A stretch of 64,000 nt of DNA, taken from positions 55,143 through 119,142 of the forward strand of contig JARGPP010000021.1 in NCBI GenBank assembly GCA_029210085.1, written 5' to 3'. Position 1 is the stretch's first letter. The number at the start of each line of letters is the position of its first letter. Position numbers and translations under genes: made by a program. Under the pieces are notes generated by a model. The model was given only the letters and a program-made list of their open reading frames with translations. It made no database searches and was not told the origin of the DNA. The DNA is from Legionellaceae bacterium (lineage in GTDB: Bacteria; Pseudomonadota; Gammaproteobacteria; Legionellales; Legionellaceae). Positions 26,747-34,194 of the stretch are shown piece after piece.

Positions 26747-27292
26747 ATGCGATCGATTTGTGTTTATTTAGGAGCATCTGAAGGCGATAGTTTAGATTTT
26801 TCGAAGTCTGTCATTTTGTTAGGTCAGGCAATCGTTAGACTGAATCTTCGTCTTGTTTATGGAGGGTCTAGTCAAGGGATGATGGGGCTTTTGGCAAACA
26901 CAGTTAAGGATGCTGGAGGAACAGTACTCGGTGTGATTACAAAACATTTGATTCCTAAAGAGAAGCCACTAGAACGATTAGACATGTTATATGTTGTTGA
27001 CTCAATGCTTGAAAGAAAACAAAAATTGCAAGATGAGTCGGATATGTTTTTAGTGATGCCAGGCGGCCTTGGCACACTTGAAGAGGCTATTGATACTTGG
27101 AATGCGGTTAAGATAGGAGTGCTTGATAAACCGATTGGTTTTTTTAATCAAGCGGGTTATTTTGATTTATTATTTAAATTTATTGAGTCTTGTGAGGGGG
27201 CAGGTTTTTTATCAAAAGTACATCGTTGTATTCCTTGGGTTGATTCAGATGTCGAAATGTTGTTACAAACGCTTGTTGATCATAGAAAATAA
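26747..27292 (+). CDS. LOG family protein (TIGR00730-type phosphoribohydrolase)
   Basis: A 181-residue Rossmann-fold protein of the LOG family, whose studied members remove ribose 5-phosphate from nucleotide monophosphates (cytokinin ribotides in plants). The signature PGGLGTLEEAIDTW is present, with CVYLGASEGD at the start and YGGSSQGMMGLLANTVKDAGG. Bacterial roles are unclear. It starts 10 bases after the terminator, so it must have its own promoter in or before the hairpin region. Confidence 0.88.
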   Translation: MRSICVYLGASEGDSLDFSKSVILLGQAIVRLNLRLVYGGSSQGMMGLLANTVKDAGGTVLGVITKHLIPKEKPLERLDMLYVVDSMLERKQKLQDESDMFLVMPGGLGTLEEAIDTWNAVKIGVLDKPIGFFNQAGYFDLLFKFIESCEGAGFLSKVHRCIPWVDSDVEMLLQTLVDHRK

Positions 27293-27439
27293 AAAGTATT
27301 TTTTTTGTACTTAATTAAATTTTTTTAATCTAAAAGAGCTTTATTTTAGATCAAAAAAGTTTTATTTCTTGCATGAAATTGTGTTAAAATTTTTTTGATC
27401 TTAGGATTTTTTGTTTTAGACGTATTATTGGACGACATA

Positions 27440-28573
27440 ATGGATTGGGTTTTGTTCAACAAGTATTGTGATTCCCCACAGCTGTTTTTAGATAAATTAC
27501 AGCAAGGTGAAGGCGGATCATTTTCAGCGGAAAAAATATTATTTACTATTCAGATTTTTGTCGAGGTCACTCGGAGTATGTGTCCGAAGCTTTCTCGATC
27601 CCAATTATCTTTACGGCAATTGCTTTGGAAAGCAAATTTTGGTGTGCCAACGTTAGATTTTTTATTATTTAATCAGACACTGATTCAGCAAGTTAAAATC
27701 TCTGTTTTAGATGAGCCTAAAGCAGATTTATCAGACTTATTTTCATCAAGATTTAAACAGTATCGAAATTTGTTACAAAAAAATGATAGGGCATTTTTAT
27801 ACGAGACTTATCATACCCCAGCTGTTGATCAATCGGCTTTATTTGTACCAACCATGAATCATCAAGGGTTTATGACCACGAGAGCAATTGATGCCTTTTC
27901 GAAAGCTTTTATTAATGCTGCAAAGCAGTCCGCTCTCGAAGGGGGACAGGTGTTAGAAATAGGCGCAGCTTATGGTGTGACTAGCTTGGAAGCTTTGCGT
28001 CATGGTGCAACGGTTTTTTGTAATGATCTTGAACCTGCACATCTTGCGATTGTAAAAAAAGACCACCTGCAATTTGGAAAAGGGCATTTAATAGCTATTC
28101 CAGGTGCTTTCCCAGATGAATTTATTTTTAAGCCCCAGTCGTTTGATGCCATTTTTATTTCACGGGTATTACATTTTTTTAGTGGTGAAGAAGTCATAAA
28201 AGCGTTACAAACAGCAAGAACATGGTTAAAGCCTCAAGGCCGTCTATTTCTTGTCAATGAAACGCCTTTCTTATCAAATTGGCATGCTTTTTTAGGCGAA
28301 TATGAGCGTCGTAAAAAAAGCGGCGAGAGGTGGCCTGGTTTAATTAATGATCCGTCTGAATATGAAAAGGGAACAACATATTTGGCTTCATTACCCGATA
28401 AAATTCATTTTTTTGATAAAGAAACCTTAGAGAGAGCATTACTTGAAGCTGGCTTTAAAAAAGAAGGTTTTCATGTTGAATATATGAATAGGGCTGGACA
28501 ATTTCCACCGGCTATCCTTATGCCAGAAAAACAGCAAGAGAGTGTAGGTTGTAGTGCTATAAAATTGGAGTAG
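27440..28573 (+). CDS. SAM-dependent methyltransferase with extra N-terminal domain
   Basis: A 377-residue protein from the ATG at 27440; a longer frame to a TTG at 27395 has no better support. The N-terminal 150 residues (LFNKYCDSPQLFLDKLQ...) are helical and unrecognised. A class I methyltransferase core follows: VLEIGAAYGVTSLEALRHGATVFCNDLEPAHLAIV, FDAIFISRVLHFF and ARTWLKPQGRLFLVNE. The C-terminus includes FHVEYMNRAGQFP. Substrate unknown. The next gene follows after four bases, so they form an operon. The 102-base upstream gap is very AT-rich. Confidence 0.78.
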   Translation: MDWVLFNKYCDSPQLFLDKLQQGEGGSFSAEKILFTIQIFVEVTRSMCPKLSRSQLSLRQLLWKANFGVPTLDFLLFNQTLIQQVKISVLDEPKADLSDLFSSRFKQYRNLLQKNDRAFLYETYHTPAVDQSALFVPTMNHQGFMTTRAIDAFSKAFINAAKQSALEGGQVLEIGAAYGVTSLEALRHGATVFCNDLEPAHLAIVKKDHLQFGKGHLIAIPGAFPDEFIFKPQSFDAIFISRVLHFFSGEEVIKALQTARTWLKPQGRLFLVNETPFLSNWHAFLGEYERRKKSGERWPGLINDPSEYEKGTTYLASLPDKIHFFDKETLERALLEAGFKKEGFHVEYMNRAGQFPPAILMPEKQQESVGCSAIKLE

Positions 28574-28577
28574 TGTG

Positions 28578-29054
28578 ATGAGTAAAAAAGGAAATTTACT
28601 ATTTAGTGTAAAAAATTTATTGAATGAATTTACCAAGGAAGGGAAGCAAAAATATCCTTATGAAGTGGTTGGTATTGAAACGAAGGAAAACAAGAAAATA
28701 CTGGTGATTCAATTAGAAGGTCGTTTGATTAAGCGAAAAAGACCCGAAGATATTGTTTTAGATGATTCAATGATTGAAGGTCTATCGCCAAAGGCCGTTA
28801 GGGCTATTACTTATTTGGCTGTTTTAGAGCAGTTAGCACCTGAATTTCAGATATTGAGTCTAGAGCTCAATCAGAAATTACAGGAATATATTGTGACCTT
28901 AAAAAACCATACAGATGATGTTATTGAAAAAAAATCTGCATCTCAGGTTTCTAAGGATAGCTCTTTAGTTAAAAAGCTTTCTCCTGAAGATGCCAATAGA
29001 ATTGGTTATATGGCCGGTATTAACGATTCTATTCAAGAACATTATGTTAAGTGA
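28578..29054 (+). CDS. unknown protein
   Basis: A 158-residue soluble protein I do not recognise. It starts MSKKGNLLFSVKNLLNEFTKEGKQKYPYEVVGIE and contains a beta-rich piece (KILVIQLEGRLIKRKRPEDIVLDDSMIEGLS) followed by a long helical section. A GTG three bases upstream is an alternative start. It lies immediately after the methyltransferase gene and overlaps the transporter start by 11 bases, so it is probably co-expressed with both. Confidence 0.6.
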   Translation: MSKKGNLLFSVKNLLNEFTKEGKQKYPYEVVGIETKENKKILVIQLEGRLIKRKRPEDIVLDDSMIEGLSPKAVRAITYLAVLEQLAPEFQILSLELNQKLQEYIVTLKNHTDDVIEKKSASQVSKDSSLVKKLSPEDANRIGYMAGINDSIQEHYVK

Positions 29055-29778
29055 ACCAACACAAAATAGATATTATAAGTATCCGTTTCTGATGTTGGGA
29101 CTGTATATTACGTTTTTACTAATTACGGTGATTGTATCTAATCGCTTAACAATGCTGGGGTGTTTACTGGAGCCAGGAGGTATTTATTTTTTTCCATTGA
29201 TTTTTCCTATTCTGGATATTATGGGAGAGGTTTATGGCTATTCTTATCCCCGACTATTTATTTGGATTGGAGGTCTGTGTGAGTTATTATTTGCTGTTGC
29301 GGTAACAAGTGTCGCTTATTTTCCTTATCCTGATTATTTTCATTATGTTGAGGCTTATCGTATTGTTTTTGATCCAACGATTCGATTTGTATTTTCGAGT
29401 CTTTTAGGGACAATGATTGGCGAATTTTTGAATGTATACCTTCTGGCTAAGTGGAAAGTGAAGTTACGAGGTCAGTCATTTGTTATTCGCTCGCTTTTAG
29501 CAACGGCAGTTGGGCAGGCCGCATTAACGATTATTGTTGATTTGTTAGCTTTTTCTGGAAAGATGAGTGGTCAGCATTTAGTTTGGATGATGGTGTCTGG
29601 GTATTCATATAAAATGATGTATTCAGCACTATTTGCATTTCCTGCATGGGTTGTGATTAAGAAACTAAAAGAAAAAGAGCGAGTGGATTATTTTGATATT
29701 AATACGAACTTTAATCCATTTAGATTAGAAATAGAGCGTCATCAGCATCAGCAATACGAGACACATCTAAACGCTTAA
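29044..29778 (+). CDS. VUT family transporter (YhhQ-like, queuosine precursor)
   Basis: An inner-membrane protein of the Vut_1 family (PF02592); E. coli YhhQ takes up queuosine precursors preQ0/preQ1. About 244 residues from ATG at 29044 (the open frame to 28990 overlaps the previous gene). Six hydrophobic segments; diagnostic pieces include PLIFPILDIMGEVYGYSYPR, MIGEFLNVYLLAKWK and SLLATAVGQAALTIIVD. The window also carries tgt (54873-56030), the enzyme that inserts preQ1, which fits this role. The stop overlaps the convergent repressor gene by four bases. Confidence 0.85.
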   Translation: MLSEPTQNRYYKYPFLMLGLYITFLLITVIVSNRLTMLGCLLEPGGIYFFPLIFPILDIMGEVYGYSYPRLFIWIGGLCELLFAVAVTSVAYFPYPDYFHYVEAYRIVFDPTIRFVFSSLLGTMIGEFLNVYLLAKWKVKLRGQSFVIRSLLATAVGQAALTIIVDLLAFSGKMSGQHLVWMMVSGYSYKMMYSALFAFPAWVVIKKLKEKERVDYFDINTNFNPFRLEIERHQHQQYETHLNA

Positions 29779-30410
29779 AAAGTCAGGCGTGCTTCAAGTA
29801 GTGTTGCCAAAATCATGTCTTTTTCAGTGAGTAGTGTCTTTTCTGTGTCGTTATGCTTAGGGTTTATTGATTTGGCATAGGTTAAGTGGCCTGTTTTAAA
29901 TATTTTTTTAAAAGAGAATTGGCCGCGTTCGTTTAAAAAAATAAGTGCGCAATCTTTATCTTTAATTGTTTTTGATGCATCAAAGATAAGAAGACAATTG
30001 TTTGGAAAAATAGGCTCCATGCTTGAATCTGGCATGTGAACTGCAAAAGTGGTTTGATTTGATTTTGTTTCTAGAAAAATTTCCTTTTTATTATCAAAGT
30101 TAATATTGTTTGGCCACCCATATAGATCATCCCAAGATAAGAGTGGAGCGGCATTGAGTTCTAGTTGAATTTTTGTTTTTTCAGGTAGGTGCGCTGGAAG
30201 CGCTTCTTGCCCAAGCAGTTGATTGACCGTGACGGAAAAGTAGTGAGCAAGAGCGAGTAACGTTTTTTTTCTAGGATTTTCTGTGACACCGGTATAAAGC
30301 TGGTATAGGGTGGGTTGCGGCAGCCCTGTTGCTTTAGCTAAATCACTCACACTCATGTTGCCGTGCTTTATCATGAGTTTTTTTAGGTTAATTTGTAGCG
30401 CAAGATTCAT
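29775..30410 (-). CDS. XRE-S24 phage/ICE-type repressor
   Basis: A 211-residue two-domain repressor. Residues about 8-65 form an XRE-type helix-turn-helix (MSVSDLAKATGLPQPTLYQLYTGVTENPRKKTLLALAHYFSVTVNQLLG). The C-terminal S24 (LexA/CI-like) domain has the catalytic Ser in MPDSSMEPIFPNN and Lys in FSFKKIF. An obvious Ala-Gly self-cleavage site is not seen between the domains. Perfect and partial palindromes sit just upstream of its start, suggesting autoregulation and control of the divergent traE side. Such genes usually control prophages or integrative conjugative elements and respond to DNA damage. Confidence 0.88.
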   Translation of the reverse strand: MNLALQINLKKLMIKHGNMSVSDLAKATGLPQPTLYQLYTGVTENPRKKTLLALAHYFSVTVNQLLGQEALPAHLPEKTKIQLELNAAPLLSWDDLYGWPNNINFDNKKEIFLETKSNQTTFAVHMPDSSMEPIFPNNCLLIFDASKTIKDKDCALIFLNERGQFSFKKIFKTGHLTYAKSINPKHNDTEKTLLTEKDMILATLLEARLTF

Positions 30411-30420
30411 AGACTTTAAT

Positions 30421-30442
30421 AAACCAATAAAATTATTAATAA
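30421..30442. promoter_or_regulatory. partial operator next to the repressor start
   Basis: AAACCAATAAA at 30421-30431 is identical to one half of the palindrome at 30478-30499; the other half is degenerate. It lies 11 bases upstream of the repressor ATG, where binding would block the repressor's own transcription or translation start. Confidence 0.5.
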
Positions 30443-30446
30443 AGTA

Positions 30447-30476
30447 TTGACATAGGTTGAGAATATATCATACCAT
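30447..30476 (+). promoter_or_regulatory. promoter toward the traE side
   Basis: A perfect TTGACA at 30447-30452 is followed after 18 bases by TACCAT (30471-30476), a fair -10 match. Transcription would start close to or inside the palindromic operator at 30478-30499, a good place for repression. The spacing is one base over ideal. Confidence 0.5.
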
Positions 30477-30477
30477 G

Positions 30478-30499
30478 AAACCAATAAATTTATTGGTTT
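30478..30499. promoter_or_regulatory. perfect palindromic operator
   Basis: A 22-bp perfect palindrome: AAACCAATAAA followed by its exact reverse complement. It lies in the divergent region between the S24 repressor and the traE-like gene, with a related half-site at 30421. Most simply the binding site of that repressor; this is inference from location and symmetry. Confidence 0.7.
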
Positions 30500-30683
30500 T
30501 TAGCTGTCAAACGTGAGTAATGTATCATATTTTGGTTAAGTTTGCTGTGTTGGTGAATCGATTAATGTAAAGAAAATTTGTTTTTAGGCTTTAAGCAAAT
30601 AACAAGCAATGGAATGGAACATGTTATGAATGCTTAAAAATTTTAATCACATTAACAGGGAGGGTTATTATCAAATGAAGTAG

Positions 30684-30789
30684 CACTCAATGGGTTGAGT
30701 AAAAAGGAATGTATATTACTCGTCATTGAGTGAGTAGGTCCAACCTCTGCAACCGATCGATAGGCAGATCTAAGATCGGTTGCTTTTTT
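30684..30789 (+). ncRNA. structured leader or small RNA ending in a terminator
   Basis: CACTCAATG (30684-30692) pairs with CATTGAGTG (30724-30732). Inside it GAGTAA (30696-30701) pairs with TTACTC (30716-30721), leaving a loop with AAGGAA. Next comes a strong terminator: GCAACCGATC (30749-30758) with GATCGGTTGC (30774-30783) and a six-base T-run. The terminator ends 24 bases before the traE-like ATG. This is either a small RNA released on its own or an attenuator that must be bypassed to read the gene. The GGA in an apical loop would suit CsrA binding. Confidence 0.65.
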
Positions 30790-30812
30790 ATGGGTATCGA
30801 TTAGGAGCTAAA

Positions 30813-31418
30813 ATGGATTTTACAAAACATCAGCATCGCCTTGGTCCTCTTGTTGAGCGTTTGAACATCATGGTTATTATTGTTTTAGGATTATTGTTAA
30901 GTAACCTGCTAACAGGCGCACTTGCATGGTATGGTATATTTCATCAGAAAGTAGAGGTGACCCCGTTCTTAGGTGGGTCAGCTTATCAAAAGAGTGCACT
31001 TATTCCCGGTCGTGATTATTTATCGATGATGACAGAAAATTTTATTTATGCTCGATTCAATGTCACACCTGAAACGGTTCGTTCAAATCATAAGCACTTA
31101 TTGTCTTTTGTTGATACGAAGCATTATCCCAAATTTTTGGAATCACTCAATAAAGAAGCACGTATTGTTAGTACAAAAAAGATCTCGAGTTATTTTGAAA
31201 TAAAAAAAATAGCATTAGATGAAAAAAGTTTGCGCTGCACGGTAACAGGAAAACTGAAGCAAGCGATAAAGACACGCGCTTTTCATGAAGAGCCCGCAAC
31301 ATATCAGATACAGTATCAGTATCATTTAGGACGCTTAATGCTGACGCAGTTTATACGACAAGATAATTTAGAGGCATCTGCTTCTAAAAAAATACCCTCT
31401 GCTGAGCAAAGGGTATAG
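30813..31418 (+). CDS. traE: orphan TraE-like conjugation protein
   Basis: A 201-residue protein resembling TraE of F-type conjugative type IV secretion systems (VirB8-related, inner-membrane anchored). It has a short cytoplasmic N-terminus, one membrane helix at about 19-43 (NIMVIIVLGLLLSNLLTGALAWYG), and the TraE-like periplasmic part MMTENFIYARFNVTPETVRSNHKHLLSFVDTKHYPKFLESLNKEARIV. AGGAG at 30803-30807 supports the start. No traA, traL, traK or traB flanks it, so it cannot serve a conjugation system encoded here. Its stop touches an insertion-element end. It may be an ICE remnant. Confidence 0.75.
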   Translation: MDFTKHQHRLGPLVERLNIMVIIVLGLLLSNLLTGALAWYGIFHQKVEVTPFLGGSAYQKSALIPGRDYLSMMTENFIYARFNVTPETVRSNHKHLLSFVDTKHYPKFLESLNKEARIVSTKKISSYFEIKKIALDEKSLRCTVTGKLKQAIKTRAFHEEPATYQIQYQYHLGRLMLTQFIRQDNLEASASKKIPSAEQRV

Positions 31419-31431
31419 TCAACAGCCCCTA
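31418..31431 (-). repeat. insertion-element end (GTCAACAGCCCCTA)
   Basis: Reverse complement of the TAGGGGCTGTTRAC end found at 4664 and 63634. It overlaps the last base of the traE stop codon, so an insertion end or a recombination scar appears to border the traE-like gene. Confidence 0.5.
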
Positions 31432-31450
31432 GTATCGTGGTTAGAGGCTT

Positions 31451-32719
31451 TTAGAGTGATGCCGTTATTCTTGTGGCGTCATCGAGCTGACTTAAGATAT
31501 CACTCGTGCCTTCTAATATGTTACCTGTAGATGAGATAAGATCGGGAACGCTGTTGAGGCAAGATTTTGATATCGAGATGAGCACGTCTGCATATGCTAT
31601 CGTCGATTGTATGTTATCAACGGATGCTGTTTTGATATCTTCAGGTATGATATTAACGAGTGTTTTTAGATGCTCAATCACAGTATCTGTGTTTAGGCCA
31701 TCCCCCTGAAGAGCGAGTAGTGCATTTTGAAGAGGGGCAGGAGTAGCGTTGAAACCGTTTCCAGCTCCTTCGATCATGGATTTTGCTGCTTCTTGTATGA
31801 TAGGCAATATCAGTTCGCTGTTACGTGCCAGCAAGGGTCTCAGGATTTCATCCATAAACTGTCCATTTTTTAGAAAATCTTGAAGTGCTTTTGTTTGTTC
31901 GCAACATGCATTTAATTGGGCATTGATTGTGTGAATCCCTTGATTAATGACTTGTTGTGTTTCTGGGTGACTCTGTGCCATTGTGACAGCGAATCTTAGT
32001 CCTGCTGTCGTTGCTTTTAATTCATCAACTTTGGCTTTGAATAGGCTCAAGATAAACGGATTGTTTTCTAAGAAAGATTTTAAGTTTTTAACCATCATGT
32101 CTTTCATGGAGGCGATGGCTTTTTGTTGCTCATTTTCGGTGGTGGAGATGCCATATATACAGGTTGCTGCAGCACGTGTTATGCATGAGACGAGTTCAAG
32201 GCACGGATCAATAAAGGCACTGAATACCCAAAAGAGCGTGTGAAGTACATTAAAACCAGCCTGCTGAAAGTATGCAAAGCTTTTGTCAATATTTCCTACC
32301 ATGATATTTGCTGAGCCAGCAATCATATTGTAAGGCAAGTATAAGAGTGTATTCAATAATGATTGAGCTGCTTGTACTCCGGCTACAATAGCCATCAGGA
32401 TAGGTGTTTTTATGTGGTTAAGCATATCATTAAGCGACATAAATGCTGAGTCAAAAGAAGGCCTTCGAAATAAACTGATATGACCCGGAATCACACATTT
32501 TCCCACCAAATTAGATGGCTTGTTGCGCTTAGGGTATGTGGTGGAAACAAAAGGACCTTTTTGATTGAGTCCGATGTCCACTCTTTCGGCGCCGAGTGCT
32601 GCAAGAAGAATATTCTCTTCTGCGGGTTTAAAAAAAGTAGAGTAGGTTAAATCAAGAGGTGCATAAACGGTTGTATTTTTTATACGGTTTAATGTGCGAA
32701 GGTGTTCATAAGCAGACAT
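31451..32719 (-). CDS. unknown protein with central membrane region, effector candidate
   Basis: A 422-residue protein I do not recognise. The N-terminal 100 residues are soluble. A hydrophobic region spans about 105-200 (ILMAIVAGVQAAQSLLNTLLYLPYNMIAG and VLHTLFWVFSAFIDPCLELVSC), and the last 200 residues are helical with coiled-coil character. Such a layout, with central membrane hairpins and soluble helical ends, is common among Dot/Icm substrates that insert into host membranes; here it is only a suggestion. It is a single gene between the ICE remnant and tRNA-Asn. Confidence 0.6.
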   Translation of the reverse strand: MSAYEHLRTLNRIKNTTVYAPLDLTYSTFFKPAEENILLAALGAERVDIGLNQKGPFVSTTYPKRNKPSNLVGKCVIPGHISLFRRPSFDSAFMSLNDMLNHIKTPILMAIVAGVQAAQSLLNTLLYLPYNMIAGSANIMVGNIDKSFAYFQQAGFNVLHTLFWVFSAFIDPCLELVSCITRAAATCIYGISTTENEQQKAIASMKDMMVKNLKSFLENNPFILSLFKAKVDELKATTAGLRFAVTMAQSHPETQQVINQGIHTINAQLNACCEQTKALQDFLKNGQFMDEILRPLLARNSELILPIIQEAAKSMIEGAGNGFNATPAPLQNALLALQGDGLNTDTVIEHLKTLVNIIPEDIKTASVDNIQSTIAYADVLISISKSCLNSVPDLISSTGNILEGTSDILSQLDDATRITASL

Positions 32720-32804
32720 AAAATATTATCCAGGCTCAATTAAAGTGAACGAATTGTACGCTAATATTTTTTTACGGTCAAGTTGATTTGTATTTGTGCT
32801 TTAT

Positions 32805-32880
32805 TGGCTCCCCGGACAGGGCTCGAACCTGTGACCTAATGATTAACAGTCATCCGCTCTACCAACTGAGCTACCGGGGA
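32805..32880 (-). tRNA. tRNA-Asn (GTT)
   Basis: Read on the minus strand: acceptor stem TCCCCGG pairing with CCGGGGA, D-arm AGCTCAGTTGGTAGAGC, anticodon loop CTGTTAA (anticodon GTT), T-arm with GGTTCGAGCC and a genomically encoded CCA. 76 bases. tRNA genes are frequent insertion points for conjugative elements, and the ICE-like remnant lies 1.4 kb away, but I see no direct repeat of the tRNA 3' end nearby. Confidence 0.97.
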
Positions 32881-32941
32881 TAAGTGAGCGGGAATCTTAA
32901 ATGGATTCCCGACATTTTTCAAGAGGTTTCGAACGAAAAAT

Positions 32942-34120
32942 CTAAACGGTAATAAATTCTTCTAGCCGATTCATCGCATCTTTAAGTGTATTCATATCGG
33001 TTGCAAAAGAAAGGCGAATGCAGCCAGGTGTTCCAAAAGCGCTGCCAGGAACAAGTGCAACGCCAACTTTGTCTAGGAGTGCTTCAGCAAACGCGATATC
33101 ATTAGAAAAGCCAAGTTGGCTGATGTTGTCTTGAATATTGGGAAACAAGTAGAAAGTGCCATCGGCAGGAATGACTTGTACTCCTGGCATGGTATTAAGA
33201 CGTTGTATCAGATAATCATGACGCTCATGAAATGCTTTGACCATGTTCTTTACAACGGATTGGTGGCCATTGAGCGCTGCAACAGCAGCTTTTTGAGAAA
33301 TAGAGCAAGGGTTTGAGGTGGATTGTGACTGAATCAGTTTCATTGCTTTGATTAAATCTTCAGGACCTCCTGCAAAGCCAATACGCCAGCCTGTCATTGC
33401 ATATGCCTTCGATACACCGTTTAACACCACGGTTCGTGGATAGAGTTCGGGGCAAGCATCTAAAATATTGACGAATGGTGCTGACCAAAGGATATGCTCG
33501 TACATATCATCTGTTGCAATTAAAATATTCGGATACTTTAAAAGAACTTCTCCTAAGCTTTTCAGTTCTGCATGTGTATAAGCAATACCCGATGGATTTG
33601 AGGGGCTATTAAGAAAGAGCAATTTAGTTTGAGGCGTAATTGCTTGCTCGAGTTGTTCTGCTGTGATTTTATAGCGGTTGTTAATACTTGTTTCAATTAT
33701 AATGGGATTGGCTCCTGCAAGTAATGCAATATCAGGGTAAGATACCCAATAAGGAGCTGGAATAATCACTTCATCGCCTGGATTTAAATAAGCTTGGCAG
33801 AGGTTAAAAATACTTTGTTTACCTCCAGCTGAAACAAGAATTTGACTGGGTGTATATGCTAATCCATTATCACGTCTAAATTTTGATATAATTGCATCTT
33901 TGAGTTCAGGAATACCATCAACAGGGGTATATTTTGTGAAGCCGGCTTGAATGGCCTCGATAGCAGCTTGTTTGATGTGTTGAGGGGTATCAAAATCGGG
34001 TTCACCTGTACCAAGCCCAATGATATCTTGGCCTGCTTTACGTAAGGCTTGTGCTTTAGCTGATACGGCAAGTGTAGGAGACGGTTTAACAGGTTGTATA
34101 CGATGAGCAAGTAGGGTCAT
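32942..34120 (-). CDS. aspC: aspartate aminotransferase (class I/II)
   Basis: PLP aminotransferase of the Ib aspartate aminotransferase subgroup, exchanging amino groups between aspartate and 2-oxoglutarate. 392 residues with IGLGTGEPDFDTPQHIK, VSAGGKQSIFNLCQAYLNPGDEVIIPAPYWVSYPD, NSPSNPSGIAY and the Schiff-base Lys in NGVSKAYAMTGWRIGFAGG. The segment order and GTGEPDFDTP point to the thermophile-type AspAT, which may also accept prephenate. Single gene, divergent from uvrB. Confidence 0.92.
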   Translation of the reverse strand: MTLLAHRIQPVKPSPTLAVSAKAQALRKAGQDIIGLGTGEPDFDTPQHIKQAAIEAIQAGFTKYTPVDGIPELKDAIISKFRRDNGLAYTPSQILVSAGGKQSIFNLCQAYLNPGDEVIIPAPYWVSYPDIALLAGANPIIIETSINNRYKITAEQLEQAITPQTKLLFLNSPSNPSGIAYTHAELKSLGEVLLKYPNILIATDDMYEHILWSAPFVNILDACPELYPRTVVLNGVSKAYAMTGWRIGFAGGPEDLIKAMKLIQSQSTSNPCSISQKAAVAALNGHQSVVKNMVKAFHERHDYLIQRLNTMPGVQVIPADGTFYLFPNIQDNISQLGFSNDIAFAEALLDKVGVALVPGSAFGTPGCIRLSFATDMNTLKDAMNRLEEFITV

Positions 34121-34194
34121 GAGTCTATCTCTTTTAGAATAAAATGATTCATGCTATTTAACCTGAAATTAAAGCAAATTGCATGAGGTTTTTC

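Noticed and set aside
27328..27351. 8-bp inverted repeat (ATCTAAAA/TTTTAGAT) before the methyltransferase gene
   Set aside because: Very AT-rich surroundings and no T-run after it on the plus strand; a chance hairpin is likely.
32805..32880. tRNA-Asn as the attachment site of the nearby conjugative remnant
   Set aside because: No direct repeat of the tRNA 3' end is seen on the other side of the remnant and no integrase gene is present.
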